Shown: piece after piece, positions 1-7,957 of the stretch
Position numbering within the stretch: the stretch's first letter is position 1
How the letters are laid out: each line of letters starts with the position of its first letter
NCBI GenBank assembly: GCA_029939445.1
Contig: JAOZSY010000032.1
Span: forward strand, 1 to 16,056
Reading direction: 5' to 3'
Length of the DNA stretch: 16,056 bases
From: Bacteroidales bacterium
GTDB taxonomy: Bacteria > Bacteroidota > Bacteroidia > Bacteroidales > UBA1556
Notes under the pieces: generated by a model
What the model was told of the DNA's origin: nothing
The model's database searches: none
What the model saw: only the letters and a program-made list of their open reading frames with translations
Program-made: the position numbers and the translations under genes

Positions 1-7
1 AACAGTA

Positions 8-1273
8 ATGACCGAAAACTTCCTCTATTATATTTGGCAATACAAAAATTATGATGGCTTTCTCACAACGGTAGATGGTTCTAATATTAAGGTATTAAAA
101 ACTGGGATTCTAAATACAAATTCCGGCCCTGATTTTTCGGAGGCAAAACTCATTATTGGCGATACACAATGGAATGGAAATGTAGAAATGCATATAAACT
201 CCTCCGATTGGATTAAGCATAAACATAACGAAGATTCGGCATACGATTCGGTAATACTACATGTGGTTTATAACCACGATATGGAAATCACTACCAAGGG
301 AGGCAATAAATTAGAAGTGCTGGAACTTAAGGGTAAATTTAAGCTAAGCCTATATGCGAAATATAAGAATTTGCTATCTTCAAGAGAGTGGATTCCTTGT
401 GCCAAACAATTAAAATCGGTAGATAGTTTTATTAGCAATGCATGGTTAGAGAGACTACTTATTGAGCGATTAGAGCATAAAACTGAACTTATAGAACAAC
501 AGCTAATAAAGAATCAGAACAATTGGGAAGAGACCTTCTATATAGCATTAGCTCGTAATTTTGGGTTTAATATAAACTCTGATCCTTTTGAGCAACTTGC
601 ACAAAGCACAGCTTTGAATACACTTGCCAAGTATAAGGACAATCTTTTTCAGCTAGAAGCAATTCTTTTTGGGCAAGCCTCGCTTATTAATCCAAATATT
701 AACGACAACTATTGTAAAACGCTGCTGAAGGAGTACAAATTTCTGAAAAACAAGCATAATCTACAATCTGTATATTCATATCAATGGAAATTTATGAGAA
801 TGCGACCTGTGAATTTTCCTAGTATAAGAATTGCACAGTTTGCAGGCCTTATTCATAAATCATCACATCTATTTTCCAAAATAATTTCTATAGAGAAGCT
901 GCCCGAACTTCAGAAGTTATTTGAAATAGAAACTTCAGAATATTGGAATACACATTATGTATTGGGGAAAGAAGCAAAGAAAACAAAGAAATCTTTTGGC
1001 AAAAGTTCTTTTGATTTAATACTTATTAATACAATTATTCCATTTCTATTTGTATATGCAAATCATAATGGCGATAATGAATTAAAGAATAGAGCATTAA
1101 ACTTTCTTCAGCAAACTAGTCCTGAAAATAATTCAATAATAAAAAGATATGGGCAAAGTGGGTTAAAAGCAATGGATGCCGCTCAGAGCCAAGCATTAAT
1201 AGAATTAAAGAATAACTATTGTAGTTATATTAAATGCTTACAATGCAGTATTGGATTACATCTAATTAAATAA
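8..1273 (+). CDS. DUF2851 family protein
   Basis: A 421-residue protein that I recognise as the DUF2851 family, which is common in Bacteroidota and has no established biochemical role. The N-terminal part carries the family's most conserved stretch: an LYYIWQYK start, then NSGPDF (about residues 38-43), GNVEMHINSSDW (about 58-69) and a VILHVVYNHD strand (about 83-92). The rest is mostly helical. There is no signal peptide or membrane segment, so it is probably cytoplasmic. The start lies only seven bases into the window, so its promoter cannot be seen; the length and intact N-terminal motif suggest the gene is complete. It converges on the potassium channel gene with a six-base gap and no obvious terminator between them. 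The conserved acidic, His and Trp residues in the first 90 positions may form an active site, but that is inference. Confidence 0.85.
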   Translation: MTENFLYYIWQYKNYDGFLTTVDGSNIKVLKTGILNTNSGPDFSEAKLIIGDTQWNGNVEMHINSSDWIKHKHNEDSAYDSVILHVVYNHDMEITTKGGNKLEVLELKGKFKLSLYAKYKNLLSSREWIPCAKQLKSVDSFISNAWLERLLIERLEHKTELIEQQLIKNQNNWEETFYIALARNFGFNINSDPFEQLAQSTALNTLAKYKDNLFQLEAILFGQASLINPNINDNYCKTLLKEYKFLKNKHNLQSVYSYQWKFMRMRPVNFPSIRIAQFAGLIHKSSHLFSKIISIEKLPELQKLFEIETSEYWNTHYVLGKEAKKTKKSFGKSSFDLILINTIIPFLFVYANHNGDNELKNRALNFLQQTSPENNSIIKRYGQSGLKAMDAAQSQALIELKNNYCSYIKCLQCSIGLHLIK

Positions 1274-1279
1274 AACTAT

Positions 1280-2305
1280 CTATTCAAGCTTAAGCATTTT
1301 TTTCATCTGATAAATCTGTTCAGGATTTCCTAAAACAAATAATTTTGAGCCAGCTTCTATCATAGTATCAGGAGTAGGGTTTGTAATAATTACTCCATTT
1401 GCAGTTTTAAAGCCAATAATATTTGCTCCACTATTGGTTCTAACTCCAAGTTCAAATATTGTATGATTAAGCAAATCTTTTGGCAAAGCACCACATTCAA
1501 TTTCCACAAGGTTAGTATCAGCCTCTCCACTAAGCGATATCTGATCAAGAAAGCGCACCACATCAACAGAGCTAACCATGGCAGCCATATGCGACCCTCC
1601 AACATACTCAGGCATCACAACCTCATCAGCCCCCGCAATAAGAAGTTTCTTTTCTGCCGAATCGCTAGTTGCACGAGTTATTATCTGAATACTAGGATTT
1701 AAAGACCTTGCTGTAATGGTAACAAATAGATTATCAGCATCCAGTGGTAGAGTTAGAATAATAGATTTTGCTTTAGAGATTCCTGCTTCCTTCAAAATCT
1801 CATCTTCAGTTGCATCACCTTCTATAAATTCAACTTTTTTATCTAAATTATTAAGTATTAACTCATGAGCTTTTTCAACAACAACAAATCGTTCCTTTGT
1901 TTTTAGAAGCTCTTCAGCTGCTTGCGATCCATTACGGCCAAAGCCCACTAATATTGTATGATCTTTCATATTCTTCATAATATTTTTGTGTCGATAGTTA
2001 TTAATAATATTGCTCATACCTCCTTCTACAAAATGCGATGTAATAACAGATATTGCATAAGCAAAACCTGTCCATCCAATCATTATAAGCACTATTGTAA
2101 ATACCTTTCCTTCAATAGTAGTAATCATTACGTCGCTATAACCAACCGTAGAAATGGTAATAATACTTAAGTATAGTGCATTAATAAAGTCTAAATCCTC
2201 TAAGATAATAAAACCGCTTGTGCCTATGGCTATTACAATAAGCATTAATATACTTGCATATCTTAGCTTTGCATATCTAGCAATTTGTCCATATTTATTT
2301 ACCAT
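1280..2305 (-). CDS. Two-TM potassium channel with RCK/TrkA domain
   Basis: A 341-residue inner-membrane protein built like MthK/Kch channels: TM1 about residues 16-36, a pore helix and filter at about 43-60, TM2 about 66-88, then a cytoplasmic RCK (TrkA-N) domain and a C-terminal TrkA-C domain (about 260-341). The RCK Rossmann fold is clear: the GFGRNG dinucleotide-binding loop at 121-126, an acidic residue ending the second strand (E144) and an EGDAT segment at 162-166. Such channels conduct K+ and are gated by ligands on the RCK ring. The filter reads TVGYSD, not the canonical TVGYGD: residue 57 is Ser (codon at 2135-2137). It is divergently transcribed from nfeD across about 100 bases, and its 3' end abuts the DUF2851 gene. 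The family call is firm; ion selectivity is open because of the filter change. Confidence 0.9.
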   Translation of the reverse strand: MVNKYGQIARYAKLRYASILMLIVIAIGTSGFIILEDLDFINALYLSIITISTVGYSDVMITTIEGKVFTIVLIMIGWTGFAYAISVITSHFVEGGMSNIINNYRHKNIMKNMKDHTILVGFGRNGSQAAEELLKTKERFVVVEKAHELILNNLDKKVEFIEGDATEDEILKEAGISKAKSIILTLPLDADNLFVTITARSLNPSIQIITRATSDSAEKKLLIAGADEVVMPEYVGGSHMAAMVSSVDVVRFLDQISLSGEADTNLVEIECGALPKDLLNHTIFELGVRTNSGANIIGFKTANGVIITNPTPDTMIEAGSKLFVLGNPEQIYQMKKMLKLE

Positions 2306-2404
2306 CTGATATCGATTTTATTAATGAAGTAAAATTACAAAAAATACCATTCATATATATCAGAATATTTTATATTTTAGTGGATTAATAAATAGCTTTA
2401 AATT

Positions 2405-2872
2405 ATGTTTTGGATTCTTATTATTGGGATAGTTGTAATTGCATTAGCATTTATTCTTGCTGAGGTGCTATTTGTTCCTGGTGGTATACTAGGCATATTA
2501 GGTGGAGCATTACTTATTTATGCAATTTATCTACCTTATTCCGAAGGTTATACTACTGAAGCACATATTAATACAACAATAATATTTCTTGTGCTCACAG
2601 CTTCACTTTTCACAATTATTAAACAGAAAGCATGGAAAAGAGTTGAGCTCAAAACCAATATTAACTCTTCGGTAAAGGATGATTTTAGAACTATAGTATC
2701 AGTTGGTGAAACGGGCATTACTATTTCTCGCCTTACTCCACTTGGCACAGTTAGAATTGCAAATAAAACCCTTGAAGCTAAATCCGATGTAGGATTTATT
2801 GACCCCAAGACCGAAATTGAAATAATAAACATCAATAGAAATGAAATAATAGTTAAACCATTAAACAAATAA
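2405..2872 (+). CDS. NfeD family membrane protein (short form)
   Basis: A 155-residue protein of the short NfeD type. The first half is membrane-embedded: TM helices at about residues 2-20, 24-44 and 57-72, with the glycine-rich VPGGILGILGGALL turn typical of the family. The second half (about 95-153) is the soluble OB-fold domain, starting VGETGITISRLTPLGTV and ending in alternating strands. The N-terminal ClpP-like protease domain of long NfeD proteins is absent, as is normal for the short form. The stop codon is one base before the first ATG of floA, so the two are certainly co-transcribed. NfeD partners are known to accompany flotillin/SPFH proteins and are thought to anchor or organise them in the membrane. 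The ATG chosen directly precedes the first hydrophobic helix. Confidence 0.9.
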   Translation: MFWILIIGIVVIALAFILAEVLFVPGGILGILGGALLIYAIYLPYSEGYTTEAHINTTIIFLVLTASLFTIIKQKAWKRVELKTNINSSVKDDFRTIVSVGETGITISRLTPLGTVRIANKTLEAKSDVGFIDPKTEIEIININRNEIIVKPLNK

Positions 2873-2873
2873 T

Positions 2874-3881
2874 ATGAATATGATTTTATTAATACTCGCC
2901 CAGTCTTTAACAGGCTTAGCAATATTTTTTGTAATTGGCATTATTGCACTTTTACTCTTATTTTATATAATCCCTGTTAACCTATGGTTTCAGGCGGCTG
3001 TATCAGGAGTTCAGGTAAGCCTACTTCAACTAATAATTATGCGATTCAGAAAAGTTCCACCGGGAGCTATTGTACTTGCAATGATTACTTCCAAAAAAGC
3101 TGGAATAGATATTACTCGAGATGAACTGGAAGCACACTTTTTGGCAGGAGGAAATATTAAACTAGTAGTTAACGCACTAATATCTGCCGACAAAGCAAAT
3201 ATGAACCTCACTTTCAATACTGCTACAGCTATTGACTTAGCAGGAAGAGATGTATTAGAGGCTGTACAAATGTCGGTAAATCCTAAAGTAATAAACACTC
3301 CTCCAGTAACTGCTGTTGCAAAGGATGGTATTCAGTTAATTGCTAAAGCAAGAGTAACTGTAAGAGCTAATATCGAACAACTTGTTGGTGGTGCTGGTGA
3401 AGATACTGTACTAGCTCGTATTGGTGAGGGTGTTGTTAGTTCTATTGGTTCTTCTGTAAACCATAAAAAAGTACTTGAAAATCCTGATGTAATTTCTAAA
3501 TTAGTATTAGAAAAAGGACTTGATGCAGGAACGGCTTTTCAAATTTTATCAATTGATATAGCCGATATAGATATAGGGAAAAATATAGGTGCTGCTCTTC
3601 AAATGGATCAAGCAGAAGCTGATAAAAATATTGCTCAGGCTAAAGCCGAGGAGCGTAGAGCTATGGCTGTTGCATTGGAGCAGGAGATGAAAGCAAAAGC
3701 ACAAGAAGCCCGAGCAAAAGTAATTGAAGCTGAAGCTCAAATACCAATGGCAATGGCCGAGTCTTTCCGATCAGGAAATATGGGAATTATGGATTATTAT
3801 AAATTCAAAAATATCCAGGCTGATACTAGCATGCGCGACTCAATTGCTAAACCTAAGGATAGACCAAAACCTTTAAAATAA
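2874..3881 (+). CDS. floA: Flotillin-like protein FloA
   Basis: A 335-residue SPFH-family scaffold of the FloA (YqfA) type, which forms oligomeric assemblies in functional membrane microdomains. A hydrophobic N-terminal segment (about residues 3-32) anchors it. The sequence then shows hallmark FloA stretches: MRFRKVPPGAIVLAMI (about 57-72), AHFLAGGNIKLVVNALI, the SPFH core around TPPVTAVAKDGIQL, and VGGAGEDTVLARIGEG. The C-terminal third is an Ala/Glu/Lys/Gln-rich coiled coil (about 240-300), and the tail is lysine- and proline-rich. Two ATGs lie six bases apart (2874 and 2880). I keep the first, one base after the nfeD stop; the second is equally possible and would lose only two residues. 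It is the last gene of the nfeD-floA unit and is followed by a strong hairpin terminator. Confidence 0.95.
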   Translation: MNMILLILAQSLTGLAIFFVIGIIALLLLFYIIPVNLWFQAAVSGVQVSLLQLIIMRFRKVPPGAIVLAMITSKKAGIDITRDELEAHFLAGGNIKLVVNALISADKANMNLTFNTATAIDLAGRDVLEAVQMSVNPKVINTPPVTAVAKDGIQLIAKARVTVRANIEQLVGGAGEDTVLARIGEGVVSSIGSSVNHKKVLENPDVISKLVLEKGLDAGTAFQILSIDIADIDIGKNIGAALQMDQAEADKNIAQAKAEERRAMAVALEQEMKAKAQEARAKVIEAEAQIPMAMAESFRSGNMGIMDYYKFKNIQADTSMRDSIAKPKDRPKPLK

Positions 3882-3903
3882 AATCTTGAAAAAGAGGCAC
3901 AAA

Positions 3904-3937
3904 AAAAGAGAGCATTTCTAACGAAATGCTCTCTTTT
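3904..3937. terminator. Bidirectional terminator between floA and crp/fnr gene
   Basis: A 15-bp perfect stem (AAAAGAGAGCATTTC paired with its complement) with a TAAC loop lies between two convergent genes. The right side runs into TTTTCTTTT and the left side has seven A residues, so it can work as an intrinsic terminator for floA on the plus strand and for the regulator on the minus strand. Confidence 0.85.
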
Positions 3938-3959
3938 CTTTTATATAAAAATAAATTCT

Positions 3960-4652
3960 TTATCCTACAGTACTAATTTTTTCAAGTAGTGGTTGGTTAA
4001 GAATTTCTATCCTCTTTCCTTTTGTAGCAATTATTTTATCAGTTTTAAAATCCTTAATAATTCTAATAACACTTTCTGGAGCCATACCCGTAAGAGCTGC
4101 TAAATCTTTTCTACTCAACGGTAGGTCAAATTTCTGTGCCCTAAATACATTCTTGCTTAGGCAAAGCAAAATATCAGCAAATCTTCCATGAAGTTGCTTC
4201 TGAGTCAAGGAAAAGAATCTATCGTATGTAATTAACGAATTATTAGTAATTACTTTATACATCTCTGCATTAAAAGTATGATTCTGCTTCAGCAATTGAC
4301 GAATTGCACTTATATCAATAAAACAAATTGTAGAATCCTCTAGAGCAGTTACTGTATATGGGTGATAATCGTAACCATAAATATTCTCAGTACCAATAAA
4401 GTGATTTTTTGTTTTAACACACAATATAAGATTGTTGTCTCCACTATTAACTCCAATTTTAACTAAGCCTTCCTTTAAATAAAGAATATCTGTTGCTTTT
4501 GTACCTTGCTTAACTATAGTTTCGCCTTTGGTAAACTGAATCTCAGTACGATTGTTTTCGAGAAGCATTTTCTCTTCATCAGTCAGCACCTTGAAGCAGT
4601 TATTCGTATCATTACCATCCTCGCAATGACTTATATGTGATAAAATTGTCAT
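3960..4652 (-). CDS. Crp/Fnr-family transcriptional regulator
   Basis: A 230-residue regulator. The N-terminal half is a cyclic-nucleotide-binding-type beta roll (about residues 25-125; FTKGETIVKQGTKATDILYLKEG is its opening part). A long dimerisation helix follows (about 127-160), then a Crp-type winged helix-turn-helix (about 172-222), with SRKDLAALTGMAPESVIR as the helix-turn-helix core. The recognition helix keeps the Glu and Arg that contact DNA in CRP/FNR. Two cysteines lie at the extreme N-terminus (C10 and C19), before the sensor domain; related proteins in this phylum often have a fuller cysteine cluster there. Whether this one binds an Fe-S cluster, haem, a nucleotide or nothing cannot be told. 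It lies about 220 bases downstream of recR on the same strand with its own candidate promoter, so it is probably transcribed alone. Confidence 0.88.
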   Translation of the reverse strand: MTILSHISHCEDGNDTNNCFKVLTDEEKMLLENNRTEIQFTKGETIVKQGTKATDILYLKEGLVKIGVNSGDNNLILCVKTKNHFIGTENIYGYDYHPYTVTALEDSTICFIDISAIRQLLKQNHTFNAEMYKVITNNSLITYDRFFSLTQKQLHGRFADILLCLSKNVFRAQKFDLPLSRKDLAALTGMAPESVIRIIKDFKTDKIIATKGKRIEILNQPLLEKISTVG

Positions 4653-4729
4653 ATATATCTTTTTCGTATTTCGAATTGTAAAAATATATAATTTTTCAAC
4701 ATAAATAATGACGAATATCAGTATAAATA

Positions 4730-4737
4730 CAAATTTA
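4730..4737 (-). promoter_or_regulatory. Candidate -7 element for the crp/fnr gene
   Basis: On the minus strand this reads TAAATTTG, an exact match to the Bacteroidota housekeeping -7 consensus TAnnTTTG. It would give a leader of about 70 bases. No convincing -33 TTTG is seen at the usual spacing, and the region is very A+T-rich, so chance matches are likely. Confidence 0.35.
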
Positions 4738-4830
4738 AATTATAATCGTATCTTATTGATAACGAGCTATAAAGATGATATTTTTCGCTTTTTATACTGT
4801 TTTACACAATTTAGTCAGTCTTTTATAAGC

Positions 4831-4860
4831 AAAAAAAAAGCATAATTAAGTTCTAACTTA
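4831..4860 (-). terminator. Weak candidate terminator after recR
   Basis: On the minus strand, just past the recR stop, there is a short hairpin (TAAGT, loop TAGA, ACTTA; 4847-4860). After seven more bases comes a run of nine T residues (plus-strand A run at 4831-4839). The stem is only five A+T-rich pairs and is separated from the T run, so this is a weak call. Confidence 0.3.
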
Positions 4861-4872
4861 CTAGCTAAAACA

Positions 4873-5484
4873 CTATTTACCTGAGTAAGGGATTCTATTA
4901 ATAATTGATCGGCCTAATGTTAATTCATCAATATACTCAAGCTCATCCCCAACCGAAACACCCCTTGCAATAGATGTAATTGACTTTACCAAATTTGATA
5001 GCTTTTTGTATAAATAGAAATTAGTAGTATCGCCCTCAATTGTTGTTGGCAAGGCAAGAATAATTTCATCAATATTATCAATCTCAACTCGTTGTATCAA
5101 GCTTTCAATATTCAAATCAGCAGGAGACACACCATCCATTGGAGAAATTACACCATTAAGAATATGGTAAGTCCCATTATACTGCATTGTATTCTCAACC
5201 GATAATACATCTTGTATATTTTCGACAACACATATCTGCGTATGAACTCTCTTTATTCCATTACAAATCTCACAAACATCACTTTCAGAAATATTATGAC
5301 ATTTTTTGCAGAAATTAATATTCTCACGCAGGTCTATTATAGAGTTTCCAAGTGAAATAGCATATTCAGGCTTTTGCTTAAGCAAATGTATTGACAATCG
5401 TAATGCAGTTTTCTTACCTATTCCCGGTAATTTTGAAAATTCGGCAACACAACGTTTTAATAAAACTGAGGATATTTGATCCAT
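4873..5484 (-). CDS. recR: Recombination protein RecR
   Basis: A 203-residue RecR, full length for the family. It acts with RecF and RecO to load RecA at single-stranded gaps. Domains in order: an N-terminal helix-hairpin-helix (FSKLPGIGKKTALRL, about residues 16-30), a four-cysteine zinc finger with C59, C62, C71 and C74, and a Toprim domain (about 82-175) beginning ICVVENIQDVLSVENT and containing ILNGVISPMDGVSP. The C-terminal Walker-B-like region, ending in a YIDELTLGRSI segment, is intact. The start ATG is directly in front of the helix-hairpin-helix, as in other RecR proteins. It sits between a surface lipoprotein gene upstream and the crp/fnr gene downstream, with gaps of more than 100 bases on each side, so it is probably a single-gene unit. 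Confidence 0.96.
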   Translation of the reverse strand: MDQISSVLLKRCVAEFSKLPGIGKKTALRLSIHLLKQKPEYAISLGNSIIDLRENINFCKKCHNISESDVCEICNGIKRVHTQICVVENIQDVLSVENTMQYNGTYHILNGVISPMDGVSPADLNIESLIQRVEIDNIDEIILALPTTIEGDTTNFYLYKKLSNLVKSITSIARGVSVGDELEYIDELTLGRSIINRIPYSGK

Positions 5485-5513
5485 TATTTAATTTTTAATA
5501 TATTTTCAAGCTA

Positions 5514-5521
5514 CAAAAATA
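5514..5521 (-). promoter_or_regulatory. Candidate -7 element for recR
   Basis: The minus strand reads TATTTTTG, an exact TAnnTTTG match 30 bases upstream of the recR start codon. No clear -33 box is visible at the usual spacing, so support rests on the -7 match and its position. Confidence 0.4.
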
Positions 5522-5616
5522 ATGTAATATGCTTTGGATGCACTTTTTTCTTGATATTCAGTTCTGATTTATCAAGTGTTGATTTCCCAAGAAAATAACA
5601 TAAGCAGTATATCTAT

Positions 5617-6642
5617 TTATGGATTTAGAGGTCTATCCTCAAAGCCTAGCATATAAGTTTTGCTTCCATTATATAGAGAATCCAATGATTTTTGAGTTAA
5701 TCCTATAAATGGTCGATAATTATTAAATCTACTAGAAAATAATCCTATTCCGTTACTAATATTAGAAAAAGCAGGGCGCTCTTGCACTATAGATGTAGAA
5801 GGTTCGTTCACGTCCAAGTAAATTGAGAAATCCTCATGGGCAACAGTAATTACATACTGAACACTATCAGAATATCTTTTCATACCAGCTTCTGGCAATT
5901 CTAGATTTGCAACAAGCATATCATAAAAGGCGTATCCATTATATTGCACATGTAACTTCTCTGTTCCATCAGTTTTATCAGATTTTATGCTAGGCATCAC
6001 CCAATCAACCGAATGTGGAATCATTGTTCCATCAGATAATACATCTGTATAAAAATAGCGTACAGTAAGCTGGTATAACTTCCCATTCTCCGCAGAATGC
6101 CATTCTACAGTTTTAGGATATGAACTACTAAAATCAATAGACTTAATTAAGGAGATGGGTTTTACAATACTAAAATCCTTAACAAGTCTTGTATTTGCCT
6201 CTACAATATTTCCTGTTACTAAATTCTTTACTTTCAAGTGATATTCATAATTTGGCGATAATTTCTCTCCTTTTGCCGTAGCATATACAATTTGATCTGG
6301 CGCATAAAAATCTCCCGTATCCTTATTCGTAATCATTACTGTATCAAGATTTATATCCTTAATAAAAGTGCCATTATCATTATACACTTCTATAAACATC
6401 ACAATATCACTAGGATTATATTGTGAGTTATCAATTTCTTTAGCGGCAATATATACGTTACCCTGCGTTTGAAATGCTTTTGTTAGCTTCACAAAATGCT
6501 GTGTTTCTGACATATCAAGCAAGCCATAAACAACACTTATCTCTTTGTATTCATCATTTATATCAACATCATTTTTACAGGAAGTAGCAAAAGCTACAAC
6601 TATAAAGGCCAATAGAAATATCTTGAATATTATTTTATTCAT
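5617..6642 (-). CDS. Surface/outer-membrane lipoprotein of unknown function
   Basis: A 341-residue protein starting with MNKIIFKIFLLAFIVVAFAT and then S-C, a signal peptide with a lipobox-type Cys at residue 22; the mature protein would be a lipoprotein. The reading frame stays open to an ATG at 6690, but that start would put 16 extra residues before the signal peptide and would include a candidate promoter, so I chose 6642. The mature part is beta-rich with many aromatic residues and conserved-looking segments: HFVKLTKAF near the N-terminus, a VEWHSAENGKLYQLTVRY strand pair mid-protein, and SNGIGLFSSRF near the C-terminus. I recall similar lipoproteins in Bacteroidales; it may belong to or resemble the DUF4249 group, but I cannot confirm that. 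No SusC partner is adjacent. Function unknown. Confidence 0.75.
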   Translation of the reverse strand: MNKIIFKIFLLAFIVVAFATSCKNDVDINDEYKEISVVYGLLDMSETQHFVKLTKAFQTQGNVYIAAKEIDNSQYNPSDIVMFIEVYNDNGTFIKDINLDTVMITNKDTGDFYAPDQIVYATAKGEKLSPNYEYHLKVKNLVTGNIVEANTRLVKDFSIVKPISLIKSIDFSSSYPKTVEWHSAENGKLYQLTVRYFYTDVLSDGTMIPHSVDWVMPSIKSDKTDGTEKLHVQYNGYAFYDMLVANLELPEAGMKRYSDSVQYVITVAHEDFSIYLDVNEPSTSIVQERPAFSNISNGIGLFSSRFNNYRPFIGLTQKSLDSLYNGSKTYMLGFEDRPLNP

Positions 6643-6669
6643 CAATAATATATTTAAATTTAATAGCTG

Positions 6670-6677
6670 CGAAAATA
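6670..6677 (-). promoter_or_regulatory. Candidate -7 element for the lipoprotein gene
   Basis: The minus strand reads TATTTTCG, one base from TAnnTTTG, 27 bases upstream of the preferred start at 6642. It lies inside the extension that a start at 6690 would create, which argues for the shorter protein. Confidence 0.35.
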
Positions 6678-6808
6678 ACACATTTTTCACTAGAAAAAAG
6701 CATTAGTTCACTACCATTTTTTCAAACAAAACTATGTTAGTAAAATCAAAAATAATAAATATTAAACAAGAGCTATATTTAAATAATTTTACAATAATTC
6801 AAATTAGA

Positions 6809-6816
6809 TATTTTTG
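6809..6816 (+). promoter_or_regulatory. Candidate -7 element for the glycosyltransferase-sigma unit
   Basis: TATTTTTG matches TAnnTTTG exactly, 16 bases before the glycosyltransferase start codon. It would give a very short leader of about ten bases. The upstream -33 region is A+T-rich without a clear TTTG. Confidence 0.4.
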
Positions 6817-6832
6817 AAATTTATTTATTAGC

Positions 6833-7957
6833 ATGAACGAGATAATAACAAGCTATATTTCAAATAGTTTTTACATAATTAGTGGCATTCAAATACTATT
6901 TTATTTAGTAGTATTTGGAAGGTTAGTTTTCTTTAATAAGGAGACAGAGGCTAATGTCTACACTAATGAAGAGGCTGTAAGCGTTGTAATTGTCGCTCGT
7001 AACGAATATCTAAATCTAAAACGTTTCTTACCGAAAATTCTTAATCAAAACTACCCTAATTTTGAAGTTGTATTAGTAAATCACTCATCTACCGATGACA
7101 CCAATTTCCTAATTAAAGAACTACAACAAGAATTTTCACAACTGAAGTACGTAGAGATAAAGCAAGATATTAATTTCTTTCAGGGCAAGAAATTCCCACT
7201 CTCCATGGGAATAAAATCGGCAAAAAACGATTTATTATTATTTACCGATGCCGACTGCAGCCCTGATAGCGAGAATTGGATTTCGGAAATGGTTTTGGCA
7301 TATAAAGAAGACACAGAAATTGTATTATCATACGGAGCCTACAAAACAGAAAGTGGATTTCTAAATAAAATTATTCGCTACGATACCATAAGAGTTGCAA
7401 TAGCATACCTTTCGTTTGCTAAATGGAGGATTCCATATATGGGAGTTGGTCGCAATTTATCATACCGAAAAGAATTATTCTACAAACAAAAAGGCTTTAT
7501 GTCGCATTACAAAATAGCCTCAGGCGACGACGATCTTTTTGTAAACAAAGCTGCAACAAGAAGAAATTGTGAGATAATTCTTAATGAAAAATCCAAAACT
7601 ATTAGTATTCCAGAAAATAATTTCAGCAATTGGATTAACCAAAAAAGAAGGCATCTGTCCACAGGGACTAATTATAGGAATGTTCACCTTTTGCTATTAG
7701 GAACACTAGAACTAAGTACAATACTCTTTTATATTCTTGGAATAACCACCTTAATATTAAGTCCTATTAATATAATTGCACTATCATTATTAGCTATAAG
7801 AACTGCTTTGATGCTTATTATTTTCAAAAAATTCATGATAATAACAAATGAACGTAAATTATTATTACTTTTACCTTTACTAGAAATTATTATTATAACA
7901 CTTATGCCGATATTAAACCTATCGAATTTGCTAATAAAACAGCGCAAATGGAAATAA
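6833..7957 (+). CDS. Family 2 (CESA-like) membrane glycosyltransferase
   Basis: A 374-residue glycosyltransferase of the GT-A fold, family 2. An N-terminal TM helix (about residues 13-34) is followed by the catalytic domain: SVVIVARNE (about 50-58) begins the nucleotide-sugar site, LVNHSSTDDT is the second loop, and TDAD (138-141) is the metal-binding DxD motif. GDDDLF (231-236) holds the probable catalytic acid. QKRRH (270-274) corresponds to the QxxRW motif with His in place of Trp, which I believe is usual in this subgroup. Two to three C-terminal TM helices (about 284-365) follow. It should transfer a sugar at the cytoplasmic face of the inner membrane, for a polysaccharide or glycolipid; donor and acceptor are unknown. 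Its last ten bases overlap the start of the sigma factor gene. Confidence 0.87.
   Translation: MNEIITSYISNSFYIISGIQILFYLVVFGRLVFFNKETEANVYTNEEAVSVVIVARNEYLNLKRFLPKILNQNYPNFEVVLVNHSSTDDTNFLIKELQQEFSQLKYVEIKQDINFFQGKKFPLSMGIKSAKNDLLLFTDADCSPDSENWISEMVLAYKEDTEIVLSYGAYKTESGFLNKIIRYDTIRVAIAYLSFAKWRIPYMGVGRNLSYRKELFYKQKGFMSHYKIASGDDDLFVNKAATRRNCEIILNEKSKTISIPENNFSNWINQKRRHLSTGTNYRNVHLLLLGTLELSTILFYILGITTLILSPINIIALSLLAIRTALMLIIFKKFMIITNERKLLLLLPLLEIIIITLMPILNLSNLLIKQRKWK

Noticed and set aside
6643..6690. Longer start for the lipoprotein gene at 6690
   Set aside because: It would add 16 residues before a clear lipoprotein signal peptide and would contain the candidate -7 element at 6670-6677.
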